Shown: positions 19,790-30,602 of the stretch, piece after piece
How positions within the stretch are numbered: the stretch's first letter is position 1
Layout: each line of letters begins with the position of its first letter
NCBI GenBank assembly: GCA_009602725.1
Contig: WELB01000105.1
Span: 363,531-414,129, forward strand
Direction of reading: 5' to 3'
DNA length: 50,599 bases
Origin: Spirogloea muscicola
Lineage: Eukaryota > Streptophyta > Zygnematophyceae > Spirogloeales > Spirogloeaceae
Position numbers and translations under genes: made by a program
Notes under the pieces: model-generated
Databases searched by the model: none
Told to the model about the DNA's origin: nothing
What the model saw: the letters and a program-made list of their open reading frames with translations, nothing else

Positions 19790-20310
19790 GAGAGGACCTT
19801 TTAGTGTTACGGAGGCATTTAAAGGCCCAGCATCAACACACATTGCTGGGCACGCAGTGGGCGGAGCAGAACAAAGAAAACTGCGGCATTACTCCGATTA
19901 CCCCCAATGCGATCAACTCCTGCCAGCGGCAATCGACATCTTTGGTTGTCTGGGTCCTCGCTTCCACACTCTCCTTCAAAATATTGCTAATCTAGGCTAC
20001 ACTCGACGTGCAGATGTGTTTCCGGCTGAGATGGGCTTGCCAGCTGCGTATCTGTCGCTCTTGTGACGACGAGTTTCGGCCTGTTTGCAGCGTGCTCAGG
20101 CTAGTGCCTTGCACCAGAAAGCTGGGCGAGCTCTAGTTGGTAGCAGAAGGGCTCCGTTTCTGGCATCTAGTATTCATGCATCGAGTAGTGACCTTTATGT
20201 TTTGACCCGTGGTTATTGAGCGGGTCAATCTGCTGTAGGTTATGTAGATCTTTAGATGTGCTTGCCTTTGTACCTGGCCATTTGGCCTACATCTGTTTCT
20301 AATACACGGT
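19790..20310 (+). mobile_element. Y3: 5'-truncated Y-family retroelement end
   Basis: Plus-strand copy closely similar to Y2. It contains HIAGHAV-equivalent codons near 19835, TRRADVFPAEMGLPAAYLSL followed by a premature TGA at 20063-20065, then the rest of the C-terminal domain in frame and a TRGY-type end near 20218. The Y tail ends near 20308 (TAATACACGG). Slightly longer at its 5' end than Y2. Confidence 0.8.
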
Positions 20311-20659
20311 TGTATCCTTTTAGTGTAAGAATGGATGGTAGAATTGAAGAGGATTTTGTGCACCAGCGCATAAGATGATAATGATTTCAGATTGAACGCC
20401 ATCTGCGCGGCCTCAAGGGAATCACTATGAGGCAGGCTGTGTCTTGCTTCATTGACTCCAACTCCAATCTTACACCCTCTGCCTCCTTAAGCTGGCTCGG
20501 CGTTGTAACTCGAAGCTCCAGCCTTGTGTCCTCAGTGATGCCGGCATGTCTGCATCCTGTGGGTCTTCACACTGTGTGAGGCCTGTTGGCTGTTGGCTGT
20601 AAGGAGGAACTCTGTCCCAGGGGGCAAAGGCTGCGATAGAATAAGGAGCTCTTCCAAAG

Positions 20660-21495
20660 AATGAAGGCTTGCGGTGCGTATGACACAAATGGTGGCAAAT
20701 TTAAGGCAGAACGCGAAGAGAGAAGCGCGTTCTCAGAAGCGTATACATAAGACAGCTGCTCGTTGTCTAGCAGAAAGAAAGATGAGTGTGTATTAAGAGG
20801 TGGAGGCCATGTGTGGCCAAGTACAGCGGCAAGCACATTGGCAAATGTACGTCACCTGCTGCTAAGTTGACCCGCTCAAAAACCACGAGTCAGCACATAG
20901 AGGTCGCTAACTGATGCCCGAATACCGGACGGCGATCGACAAGCTCTTGAGCTACCAGCTAAGGCTCGACCAGCTTTCTGATGCAACGCATGGGCCTGAG
21001 GTCGCTGCAGACAAGCTGACACTCGACGTTGCAAGAATGACAAGTAGGCTGCCGGCATGCCCATCTGAGCTGGAAGCATATCCTCACGTCGAGCATATCC
21101 CAAACTTGCAAAGTTCTCCAGTAAGGTGTGGAAGCGAGGGCCCATGCAGCCGAAAGTGTTGATTGCCGCCGGTAGGAGGTGATCGCTGCGAGGGTAGTCA
21201 GAGTAGTGTCGGAGCTTTCTCTGCTCAGCACCTCCCACTGCGTGGGCAGCAATGTGCGTCGAAGCGGAACTCTTGTATGCCTCCGTCACCATCACATCAA
21301 CCAAGCCTCGTGGGCCTCCGCCAGGTTGTACAGCCACAATGTCCAGGGTGCAACGGTGATGGCGTCCCTGGGAATCCGTGGTGATGGGCATTATATTGCT
21401 CAGTTCAACGATGGCGCGGTAGCCGGCGTCGCGCATCAAGCCCGCCAGGGCGTCCCGTAGAAGACTATGGACGCCACCTCTATTCTCGCCCAAGG
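20660..21495 (-). mobile_element. Y4: 5'-truncated Y-family retroelement end
   Basis: An open frame at 21493-20876 encodes GGVHSLLRDALAGLMRDAGY, the RLE core RCTLDIVAVQPGGGPRGLVD and the C-terminal domain, ending SVSDLYVLTRGF with stop. The tail (GTGGCCAAGTACAGCGGCAA in plus orientation) extends to about 20800. An X-like scrap lies at 20665-20705. The last residue is Phe in place of the usual Tyr. Confidence 0.82.
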
Positions 21496-22740
21496 GAGCT
21501 TAAATTCGGAGTTCTGATGGGATCCGGTGTAGTGGCCCTGGTATGATCGTATCGCAGAAAGGGAGCAAGGTGCTCGGGTCCGTGAACATCAGGACACGCC
21601 GCCCAGTCCCGGCGGACCGTCTCATTCTCTCATGCTGCATGACAGACAGCCCGGTCACAAGGAAGTCCTGCGGAGCTCAGTGAATGGCTGAGATGCATTT
21701 TCAGCACGCGCCGGAGCATAGAGCGTGGTTGCTGACAACAATGTAGCATACAGAAATGAGTCACTGCCTTGTGACAGAATGGCACACACATATTAAGGCG
21801 AGGGCATGGCAGTGGCACATCTGAAGAGCTGGTCCAAAATCATCTGAAAGCTGCATCTCGAAGAAGAGCTTGTATGCATAGTCCTGCTCCCATGTTTGCG
21901 CAATTGCTGATGGACTGTTAGGGCGTCCCTGTTGTCTCCGTGCTGACAACAGTGTCGGGGACACCTGCGGCAACGTCCTTTCAAAGTCAAAGTAACCCTG
22001 CCGAGCGTGTCACATGGCAGAAGTCTTCAGACAGGTACAGTGTCTGGGTCTAGGACCCCCTTGGATGTCAAGTTCGTCCACCAAGGCAGCACTTTAAGAG
22101 ACAGCGGTTGATATCGCAATTGTTAGCTTTGCCTTTCACGGCGATTGCCTCCTTTGAGAAGAGAGTCTTTGTTTACGTGCTAAAGTGCAGCTACAGAGGC
22201 GGGGTCCATACAGCAGCAAGCATTTTACATTGTGAATGCACTTGCCGTTGCACATGGCCGCTCATGCCCTTCATCGCTCACAACACACTTCTCTCCTCCT
22301 CTTGTTCCCGAACGGGGCTTGCACAGCAAATTTCCTATTCCCTTCAGCTCATTCAACTTCCAAATGCACACACTGGGGTACTGATAAGGCCCTGGGCTGC
22401 CCAGCCTGCAGCTCCACGTGGGTTATCTGCGATCCAGGAAGCATCTGTATGCACTCGCCTGCCTTTCACAGCCAACCTTATATATCTTACCGGGCGCTTT
22501 GCTTCTCATCTTTCTTCTTATTACGCCCCCCATTATTGAATTATTGGGAGCGGCTTCTCTTCTTCGGGAAGTTTGCTTTCACTGAGTCATGGTGGCTGCG
22601 GACTGCTGCCCAAGAGAAACGCGATTGCCTGCAAGGGAAGCCTGAAAATGGCAGGACAATCCCCTCAGCCGAGCGAGTGGCCGCAGCAGAGAGCCATTCA
22701 GAACCCCCAAGTCAGCAACCGCAAGTCGAGTCGGAAGCTC
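21496..22740. other. No recognisable gene; retroelement-tail scraps
   Basis: I see no convincing coding region. A W/Z-type tail motif occurs at about 22450-22485 (TGTATGCACTCGCCTGCCTT, CACAGCC) with TATATAT at 22482-22488. Another degraded tail lies at about 22210-22290. Confidence 0.4.
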
Positions 22741-22970
22741 CCTGCATATGCCTAGCGAGGCGGGGCGGGCGGCTGTGAACCCGCCGGGTGCATGCATGCC
22801 TACGCAGAGGTCCCCCGAGCCCCAGCCCGCCGCCACAAGCCGGCGCCCAGAGCCGCGCCGCCGATCGCTGCCACTCGCGCTCCCTCCTGCGCGCCGTTCG
22901 TGCCGTGCTGGGGCCATCCGGGGCCTGGCATGGCCCCTCCAGAGCAGATCCTGCGGACGAGAGCAAGGCC

Positions 22971-23034
22971 GAGGACGAGGACGAGGACGAGTAACGAGGA
23001 CGACGAGGAGGACGAGGACGAGGACGAGGACGAG
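22971..23034 (+). repeat. GAGGAC microsatellite
   Basis: An imperfect run of GAGGAC/GACGAG hexamers with one TAACGA interruption, in the upstream region of BTB-2, about 200 bp before its ATG. Confidence 0.8.
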
Positions 23035-23230
23035 GGTGTCGCATGAGCCCACGATCGCCAAGCTCGGGAGCCGCGCTCGCGCTGCGCTCCAGGATGCAGC
23101 TCGAGGCCCAGCCGCCGGCACTTACACTGCAGCAGGTGTTGGCTCGTCGGCAGCCCCCCTCCCCCCACCTTGCGCAGAGGCCAGCATTGGCAGCTGACGG
23201 CGGCGACGGCAACGGTGGCCGTGCTCCAGC

Positions 23231-24490
23231 ATGGCGACAGATCCTGCAACTGCGAAGCCCCCTTTCAATGACAAGAAGACGGCGGACCTCCAGCTGACGG
23301 TGCAGGACGCCAGTGGCGGCAGTGTAATTGACCTCCACCTCCACAAGGCTGTTGTGTGCCCGCAGAGTCCCTTCCTCGACGGGCGATGCTCTGCGGCGTC
23401 GGCCGGCAGCGGCAGTAGCAGTAGCAGCAGCGGCTTAACGAAGGTAGTGATGATAGCGGCGAGCAGCGCCATCGGCGGAGCTTGCTGCCTCGAGGCATAC
23501 CGCGCAGTCACTGAGGCCATGTACCACATTCGCACGCTGGAGGCGCCGCTGCGGGGTTTCAACGAAGGGCTTAGCTTCCTGCTGGTATCCGCTGAGCTCC
23601 TGTTCGCGGACGGCGTCAGACTCGCCGCCGAGTATCTGGCCCTCATTCCGTGGACTGCAGCAGAGGAGGCGGCAGTGAAGGACCTTGCCACCGCCAATCC
23701 CTTGGAAGTCAGCTGCTGCAAGCAGCTTTTCGCTCGCCGTGCTGGTGGAGCTTTAGTGGCCTACGAGGGTGTGCGCCGCGTCACGCAGGCGCTGGTTGAA
23801 GCTGCACTTAGCCGCATCCGCATCATGCTGAGCTGCCGGGATGAAATGGCTGCGGTCATGATCAGTGAGGCTGCGCTCACGGCTTTGCTCAAGAACATCG
23901 CTGGGCACAGTGCCCTCCGCCGTGGCGTTGAAGACGGCATCTTTGAAGTCGTCAACAGCGAGGCCGGCAAGCTCGCACAAGTCGGCAAGCGCGGGGGCTA
24001 CTCCTGGAAATTTTCTGTCGAGTACGTCTGGCTGCTCGCGCAGGTCCACGACCTGGGGTTTCGACAGAAGCTCGTCCAACTGCTCGCGTCACAGGATCGG
24101 CTGGCCACCTTCCTCACTCATCAGGCCGACGACGAAACATGCCGCATAATTGACGGCATTGTGCGGAGCTCACTCTGTGGTCTTGCAACGGGGCGCCTGG
24201 CCCTCGAGGCCGACGAGCGGCTCTCCTTCCTCCTTCTCTGGGCGCCTTCCTTGGTCTCCGTGAGCAGCAAATGCTGCACAGGAGGTGCAGATAACTCGGG
24301 TGAGCTGTATGCTGATACCTGCACGATCATCAGCACCTTCAGCGTCAAGGAGCAGGCCGCCACCATGACCACTCTCATTAAGGAATTGCAAACTCATACT
24401 AGCAATCAACAGCGACTTTACAGTGGACTGGAAAGGCTGCTGATCAGTTCAGCTGAGGACTGGACTGTCACGCCGTGCAGCCACAGGTAA
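23231..24490 (+). CDS. BTB/POZ-domain protein, copy 2 (BTB-2)
   Basis: Uninterrupted 419-codon frame starting MATDPATAKPPFNDKKTADL at the ATG conserved in the family. BTB landmarks: LHLHKAVVCPQSPFLDGRCS (about residues 35-55), a Ser-rich insert (GSGSSSSSSGL), FLLVSAELLFADGVRLAAEY and PWTAAEE near residues 117-145. The helical C-terminal half includes LTALLKNIAGHSALRRGVED, VWLLAQVHDLGFRQKLVQLL and STFSVKEQAATMTTLIKEL. Role inferred from the fold: protein-protein adaptor, possibly for a cullin ligase; no partner is shown. The stop TAA overlaps a strong splice donor (CAG/GTAAGG at 24487). Splicing to the TTGCAG acceptor at 24708 would replace the end with RSPGVPQVK and stop at 24736. This is the most intact BTB copy in the window. 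Confidence 0.82.
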   Translation: MATDPATAKPPFNDKKTADLQLTVQDASGGSVIDLHLHKAVVCPQSPFLDGRCSAASAGSGSSSSSSGLTKVVMIAASSAIGGACCLEAYRAVTEAMYHIRTLEAPLRGFNEGLSFLLVSAELLFADGVRLAAEYLALIPWTAAEEAAVKDLATANPLEVSCCKQLFARRAGGALVAYEGVRRVTQALVEAALSRIRIMLSCRDEMAAVMISEAALTALLKNIAGHSALRRGVEDGIFEVVNSEAGKLAQVGKRGGYSWKFSVEYVWLLAQVHDLGFRQKLVQLLASQDRLATFLTHQADDETCRIIDGIVRSSLCGLATGRLALEADERLSFLLLWAPSLVSVSSKCCTGGADNSGELYADTCTIISTFSVKEQAATMTTLIKELQTHTSNQQRLYSGLERLLISSAEDWTVTPCSHR

Positions 24491-25227
24491 GGACTAGACC
24501 GCTCCTCAATGCGAACTGAGTCATTAGCTGGCAGGATGTTCGACCTGTTCGACCATCGTTTGCCAGATGAGGTACCTCATGCAGGTTGACCACATGTCAG
24601 GATTGCCTGACCAACGTTGCACTTGCTCTGAGATGTCACTGCCTACTTGCAGACATACTTCACCTCGTACAAATTCTCTATCATTCGCGACATCAATTGG
24701 TCTTGCAGGTCACCTGGAGTGCCCCAGGTGAAATAGTTTCTTCACAAGTACAGCAAAGGCTGTGAAGGCCAGCCCAAAATTAGCCCAAGGGACTGGCAAA
24801 GTAAGCTTGCGGGCTGAAATTCAAGGGCTAGCACGTGGCAAGTGTGACCCCCGGGACAAACTACAAGAGAAGAAGCACGTCCACATAAACCATGTAGTGC
24901 ATAGCCCAAGAGCCGCATTCCAGTTGGCCATCGCTGGACTGCGTGAAGAGGGCAAGCAGCCTGTCGTCAAAGGCAGTGTCTGCACCCAAAAGAATCAGAG
25001 GTCTCAGTAAAATCCAAAAGGATAGATCTGACAAATGTAGCTGTGCCACATTGCCACTGGTTTTCTTCTCATGGCTGGTAAGATAGCTGGCAAGACAATC
25101 TGCACTGCTATTTTACGTCATACTCAAGATTGAGAAATATGGGGACACGCATCTTGGAATATGCCTTTCCGCTGGGAGCCCCAACCCAAGGTTGCTGCTC
25201 ACAGGCGTGAGCAGAAGCTGACGTGTC
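24491..25227. other. Intergenic, shared flank of unit 2
   Basis: Contains the putative second exon of BTB-2 (24709-24736), a hairpin tail-like AAGGCTGTGAAGGCCAGCCC (24755-24774), and the block AGCAGCCTGTCGTCAAAGGC (24956-24975) that is also found in the other units. No further gene. Confidence 0.45.
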
Positions 25228-25605
25228 CAGCGCGGTGACGTGCACAATGCATCATAACCAAGACTTGCGCTGCATGCTCAAAGTTGGGTGGTGCCTCTGG
25301 GGCTGGCCCTCGTGGTGCGCAAGGCCTCAAGTGCTTCAGCAAGTATATTTGCACGCCTACATATGCAAACCTAAGGTTGAGCTCGCCCTGCAGACTGCGT
25401 CATTGCAACTGCCCTGGAGGGACCTCCTGAACGAGGTTGTGCGCCGCTTACAACCGTGCTGTGTACATGAGGACGACCATCTCGTTGTTGCGGAGGACGC
25501 ACCCATCATGTTTACTAATAAGCGGCTGCACGGCCTCCCTCAAGTAAACAATGCTGGCTGCAATGACACGGAGAAACATATTGAATATGGTCAGAAAACT
25601 TCCTG
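25228..25605 (-). pseudogene. METTL21-like methyltransferase pseudogene, unit 2
   Basis: Minus-strand remnant of exon 3 of the methyltransferase. VIAASIVYLREAVQPLISKH corresponds to the intact gene's VIAADVVYLEETVQPFIETT, followed by a degraded copy of the rest. Plus-strand TTCAGCAAGTATATTTGCAC matches the intact exon's C-terminal codons. The frame is broken and exons 1-2 are not visible. It lies about 740 bp after BTB-2, in the same convergent arrangement as in units 3 and 4. Confidence 0.7.
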
Positions 25606-25639
25606 CATGGGACCCTTGAAGACGCATGACACCTGAATG

Positions 25640-26165
25640 ACGTTTACCAACAACATTTTTACGCACGGACCTGCAGAGATATTCAAGCCATCTTGAAGGG
25701 GACTGACCTTAATGTAAACGTAGCCACCCACTGCAATTGTCGACTCGGTCCAGTTACAAAGTGACAATAACAAGTATTGGTAATGGTAACCAGATCGATA
25801 GACAGTATCAAGCGTCACAAAAAAGATTGGACTAGTAGTGAGCTGGATGTATTTAACAGGAACGAAATCGAATATAAATTTCGGTAACAGGATGTTAGAA
25901 GGATAGTCAAGTGCAGGATACAAGAACAGAGTAGCAGTAACATGAGTGCTCCAGCATGCAGTTCTTATATTCACACACATGCACCAAGACATCCACAGTC
26001 ACGCAAGTAACACAGATGCAGACACTACAGGCCTTAAAGTGCCGAGGCAGTGTTCAGAAACTTTTCAAGCAAGAACACAAGCTTGTCTAGGTAGTTAGCA
26101 GATTCTTACCGGTAAACGCAGTCTTGTCGGGTTAAGGCACTCTAGCGATTGGTCCGCCTGGTGGG
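25640..26165. other. Lower-GC intergenic segment, no recognised content
   Basis: Distinctly AT-richer than its surroundings (for example around 25790-25900). A 133-codon minus-strand frame covers 25992-25591 but shows no motif that I recognise and overlaps the methyltransferase remnant. It may be old intronic or intergenic DNA of unit 2. Confidence 0.35.
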
Positions 26166-26689
26166 TCTGCACGCGTGCCCTTCTTACACTCTTCGTTCAT
26201 TCATTTCTCTAAGCTGGCCTCTCCCAGCCACCGCCCTTCTTTTCTTTTAATGGAAGCGTCTTCCTTCTTATTACACGGCCCGATATGCGTGCTCGACGCC
26301 TACTGTTGCAATAGCGCCAGTGGCAACCACACCGCGGCAACTGCGGCAACAAGGTCGGCAACTTCTCAAAGCGAGAGACTGGACCGAGTGGACTGCTCGG
26401 TCCTGGCCCTCCGCACCTGTATGCTCGATCATGCAAAAGAAACACAATATTATTGTGGGGTGGGCTGTTCGGCTCATTTGGTACCCCAGGTCTCAAGGCC
26501 AGCGTAGCCTGAGACCGTCACTTCCAACCACAACCTACTATTACCAGCCGCTGGCCAAGCGGGTACCCGCCAACACTCGTCAAGGTGGGTCACACCCATC
26601 GAAGCGGGCTTTAGAGCCTTCTTCTGGCTATTCTTTGGCTTCTCTTTGAGCGCCGCGGCGGCAGGTAGGCCTTGCGCGCCATGCCAGAT

Positions 26690-26863
26690 CACGGCTCGGC
26701 GGCGGATGAGCAATCTTCTCTGACCGACGTGGAGCTGGAGGCATGCCTGGTCGCGACTCCTTTCACATTGGATCAAACGCGAGTCCATCTGTCATGTCCA
26801 CGTGTGCCGTCACATTGCCATCCTGGCAGGTCGACAAGGATAAGCCACCGACGGGATAGCTAA
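26690..26863 (+). CDS. Possible first exon of an unknown gene
   Basis: A short frame starts at an ATG near 26681 (MPDHGSAADEQSSLTDVELE, then ACLVATPFTLDQTRVHLSC). Its balanced composition differs from the tail repeats around it, and a GT is available near 26805. I do not recognise the protein and find no clear following exon. It may equally be a chance frame. Confidence 0.2.
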   Translation, partial: HGSAADEQSSLTDVELEACLVATPFTLDQTRVHLSCPRVPSHCHPGRSTRISHRRDS

Positions 26864-27112
26864 TGTGTTGTCCTTAAGCGAGGTATCGCTAACGGGAAGC
26901 TTTGGCTAACTGGAGGTTAGCTAGAATGCGGAAGAAGCTGCGAGTATTTTCCCGTCTCCTCCCTTCCAGAATAGTTAAGGGGCGGTGAGTGGTTTCGCGA
27001 AGGCGGAGCACCACCTGCGTCACCTGCTTGGCGGGCAGCGGCTAACCGCGTTCACCCCACAAGCAGCTCTGTCAGACACTTGGGGCGTCGCCCTCCCGGG
27101 CTCCCCGACATC

Positions 27113-27119
27113 TATATAA
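27113..27119 (+). promoter_or_regulatory. Putative TATA box upstream of BTB-3
   Basis: TATATAA in a locally GC-rich region, 383 bp before the BTB-3 ATG. Transcription starting about 30 bp downstream would give a 5' UTR of roughly 350 nt. Inference from sequence only. Confidence 0.4.
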
Positions 27120-27501
27120 CCAGGGCACCAGCCCAGTCCCCAGGGCGGTGTCACCTTCAGCATACTGCCCAAGCCCTGCCTCTGTGCCCGCTCAACGCTC
27201 CATCTCCCCTTACCTCTCAGTGGGCTCTGCCCAGCCGCTGGCACGCCGTTCGGGCCTTCAACAATCTCCCGCTGCTAAAGGTAGCCCACCTGTGGCTGCT
27301 GTTTACCAATCTGTCCTTCAGAAAGACCTTCCCTAGTAGCCCGAAGCTGGCAGGCAGCTTCCGGCAGCCGCTCCGCAAGTCGCGACCGGTCGCCAGTCGC
27401 GCTGCGCAAAGCTCCATTGAGCGGGCATTAGCTCGTTGGCAAGCCCCTGCGCGAGCCCAGAAGCAGCCACGGCAATCGGCGGCGGCGGCCGTGCTCCCAG
27501 C

Positions 27502-28665
27502 ATGACGCGGGATCCTGCAACCCGCTTCAACGACCGCGAGACAGCGGACCTTCAGTTGATGGTGCAGGACGCCACTGGCGGCAGCAGCGTTAGCCTACAC
27601 CTTCACAAGGACGTCGTGTGCCCGCAGAGCCCCTTTTTCGCTGCTCGGTGCTCCGCGGAGTGGGCCGGCAGCGGCTACAGCAGCAGCGGCAACAACGGCG
27701 TGACGATGGTGGTGATAACGGCGGCAAGCGGTGCCGGCGGCCCTGAATCGTATCGTGCCGTTGCTGAGGCCATGTACGACGATCCAGCGCTGGTGGCGAG
27801 GTTGCGAAGCTTCGAACACGCAATCGGCTTCCTGATGGCGTCTGCCGAGCTCCTGTTCCAGAACGGTGTCAATCTTGCTGCTGAGTATCTAGCTAATATT
27901 CCATGGACCGCGGCACAGGAGACGGCCATCAAGGCCCTTGCGACCTCCATCCCCCTGGAAGCTACCGGCTGCAATCAGCTCTTTGCACGCCTCGCGGATG
28001 ACCCCCTCGAAGGCTATGACGCAGTACGCAGCGTCACGCGAACACTGGTTGAAACTGCACTCAAGCGCATCGCTACAAGCTCCCAGCCCGAAGCGGCAGT
28101 GGTCATGGCCCGCGAGGCCGCGCTCACGGCTATGCTCAAGAACCTCGCCAGCACGAGCGACGATGCCCTCCGCCGCGCCGTGGAGGACGGCCTCTTTGAT
28201 GTTGTGCGCAGCGAGGCCGGCAAGATCACAGGGAACCCCACCTTTGAGCTGCTTGCCAAGTACGGCTGGCTGCTCAAGCAGGTCCACGACCTGGGGTTCC
28301 GGCAGATGCTTGTTGCGCTGCTGGCGTCGCAAGACAGGGTTGCCAACTTCCTCAGCGTTCAAGCCGACAGCGACATGGTTGGCATCTTCAATGACATTGT
28401 GCGGAGCTGCCTTCACGACCTTACGATGGGACACCTGGTCCTTGAGGCTGGCCAGCGACGCTCTTTCCTGCTCCTTTGGGCGCCCACCATAGTCTCCGTC
28501 AGCACCCGCTGCCGCACGGGGAGCACTTGGAAGTTATATGCTGATGTGTGCAAGGTCATCAGCACCTTCACTGTCAAGGAGCAGGCCGCCACCATCAACA
28601 CTCTCATCGACAAGACGCACAAGGACACTGGCGAACAGCGGCATCTTTACAGTGAATTGGATTAA
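27502..28665 (+). CDS. BTB/POZ-domain protein, copy 3 (BTB-3), slightly truncated
   Basis: 387-codon frame from the conserved ATG (MTRDPATRFNDRETADLQLM). The BTB fold includes SLHLHKDVVCPQSPFFAARC, FLMASAELLFQNGVNLAAEY and PWTAAQE; the helical half has LTAMLKNLASTSDDALRRAV, YGWLLKQVHDLGFRQMLVAL and STFTVKEQAATINTLIDKTH. Compared with the other copies it stops early. TAA at 28663-28665 replaces the codons after ELD (ELEKLL in the pseudogene copy), removing the last 18 or so residues. The in-frame sequence continues recognisably to NSQRRY. The 3' splice donor of the family is GGCGATAC here, not GTGATAC. Function as for BTB-2. About 770 bp downstream lies a dead methyltransferase copy in convergent orientation. 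Confidence 0.8.
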   Translation: MTRDPATRFNDRETADLQLMVQDATGGSSVSLHLHKDVVCPQSPFFAARCSAEWAGSGYSSSGNNGVTMVVITAASGAGGPESYRAVAEAMYDDPALVARLRSFEHAIGFLMASAELLFQNGVNLAAEYLANIPWTAAQETAIKALATSIPLEATGCNQLFARLADDPLEGYDAVRSVTRTLVETALKRIATSSQPEAAVVMAREAALTAMLKNLASTSDDALRRAVEDGLFDVVRSEAGKITGNPTFELLAKYGWLLKQVHDLGFRQMLVALLASQDRVANFLSVQADSDMVGIFNDIVRSCLHDLTMGHLVLEAGQRRSFLLLWAPTIVSVSTRCRTGSTWKLYADVCKVISTFTVKEQAATINTLIDKTHKDTGEQRHLYSELD

Positions 28666-29429
28666 CTGCTGCTCAAATCCACCAAGACCTGGACTGTCAT
28701 GACCAACAGCCAGAGGCGATACTAGTCCCTCCTCAGAAAATCGGGCTGGGTCGTTGGTTGACTGGACGTACAACCAATTCTTGACCGTTTGCCATTTCCA
28801 CCCATCTCATGCAGGCTGAGCACTTGTTTCTCCCGATTTACACTGTCACGCTACTTCATGCTCCTATGGGTCAAAGCCCACTTGCGAATTGACTCCCTTG
28901 ATCTTTGTTAACATTTTCAATATGACTTGTTCTTGCAGGTCACCAACAGTGGCTCCAGAGAACAAAGACGCTCCAGAGGGCTCCCAGGTGAGCTTGCAAG
29001 CTGAACGCGCGGGCTAGCATGTGGCATGTGCACCCTCTGACTAGACAGTGACAGAAGCTTTCTACCTGGTACATGTTCTGCATAACTCAGAGACACAAAA
29101 GCCATAGCCCCGTTTGCTTGGCTGGAAAGTGTGAACAGGGCGACCTAAGTGTGCACAGGGTGTCCAGCCTGCCCTTCTAGGCAATGCCTGCACCTAGTCC
29201 AAGAAAGGGTTGCAGGCCATGGCGGAAATGGAAAGCCATATTGTGGCTGTGCCACTTTGCGCGCTAGCTAGCTCCTCATGGTGGATTTAGGCCGCAGTGG
29301 TATTGCTCTACTATTCTGTTCGTTACTGATGAGGAACTTAAAGGACAAGAATAATGACAACCTGAAGTTGAAAGCATGCCCTCCAACCAGGGAGGCCCGA
29401 GCGAAGCTTGCCATACACAGGCTGACATA
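28666..29429. other. 3' flank of BTB-3
   Basis: Shares long, nearly colinear sequence with 37885-38468. Both contain the TTCTTGCAGGTCACC acceptor (exon candidate from 28939 here), GGCTCCAGAGGGCTCCCAGG-like text, CAGTGACAGAAGCTTTCTAC, and AAGCGAAGCTTGCC-like blocks near 29400. No independent gene is seen. Confidence 0.55.
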
Positions 29430-30075
29430 ATGATGTGCACGGTGCATGCGCCTTGTGCTGCATAGCGTGCGGAGGAGGTGGCATCTGTGGGACTGGCCCT
29501 CGTGGTGCAATGTCAAGACAGTTTCCTCAGCAAGTACAGCTGCACGCCTTCATAAACATATTCAGGGTCCAGCTCGTCTTGCGGAACGGCTTCCACTGCA
29601 AAGTGCCTCGGACCTCCCAGAAGAGGTTCTGCGCCTCCTGCACTGTGTAGCCCAAGAGTACGACCGTCTCCTAAATCGCAGAGGGCTGCCGTTGTCTCAT
29701 GAGAGGCTGCACGGCCTCCTCCAAGTACACAGCGAAGCAACGACAGCGTAAACAGTGGCAGCACGGCCTCAATGTGCTTCTGGTTCCCCCAGCAAAGTAC
29801 CGCAGTCTTCACCTTTCCAGGCGCTGGTCCTGCCCTCAGGGTGGGGAAGCACAATCCGCAGATGACATCTTTATCAACCCTCACAAGAAGGTGAGGGGAA
29901 GAGCCTACGAGTACTGGTATTGTCAGTCAGACCACCGCAAAGACAGGGGAGATTGCTTAAGCAGGGCAGGTGCAGGGTCACAGAGAGGAAGAAGAAGGAC
30001 AAGTGGCACTGCAGTATTAACATCCACTGTTGCGCACCGCGAGGAGCCCTGCTGGTTGCTTGAAGCAAGTTGCAT
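29430..30075 (-). pseudogene. METTL21-like methyltransferase pseudogene, unit 3
   Basis: Minus-strand copy of exon 3 (29846-29513), closely similar to the intact gene: GPAPGKVKTAVLCWGNQKHI at the start and AVEAVPQDELDPEYVYEGVQ near the end. The middle, including the D-V-V-Y region, is shifted out of frame by indels. The start of exon 2 is missing; only its end (ATSRAP codons, about 30060-30028) remains, cut off by an X-family tail at 30078. Not translatable as a methyltransferase. Confidence 0.82.
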
Positions 30076-30077
30076 GA

Positions 30078-30602
30078 TCATGAAAGGGAGGCCAATACGA
30101 GCCTTACGAAAGTCCTGGTAACGGCGTAATGAGCTGGCTAAGGGTGTTTGTAGTACCCACAAGTGAGCACATACATATCCAACCAGCTAAGCTGCTGAGT
30201 TAGAGCACCACCACGCACGCCATTAGCTTGGCGTGGTGTGCGCCCAGCACACTGGTATGGCGAGTGCCTGGGAGCGCTACAACCTCAATGAAAGCTGCAG
30301 TCTTTAGCAAGCAACTATTTGCTTGCAAGACGCTTAAATGCCCTAAGTTACCCGCGCGACTACGTCGGCGGGCATCAACAAGCTGTGCCAGGCGAGGAGG
30401 AGGAAAGACCACTTCGTGCCATAGCCGCCATTTTTGTCCATGGCCCATAGAAAGAAGTGGTCGCCCTAGTGGTTGTTCTTGGAAGGTCGCTCCTTCATCT
30501 ACTCCGCGTAACTCGTCGCCCAAGCTGGCACAGTCGCCGTGGTGCCCCTGGTTGGAATGCGTCAATAAGGACGACATCGAGGAGGAGACGAGGCCCACCG
30601 CT
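30078..30602 (-). mobile_element. X5, 3' part: X-family element split by the W insertion
   Basis: Minus-strand C-terminal part of an X-family RLE element. From 30598 the codons read PRLLLDVVLIDAF, then a degraded stretch (LVDARRRSRAGNLGHLSVLQ) and a decayed end near 30150, followed by the X tail to 30078. The upstream half of the same element continues at 34778-35150, on the far side of the W element. Confidence 0.75.
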
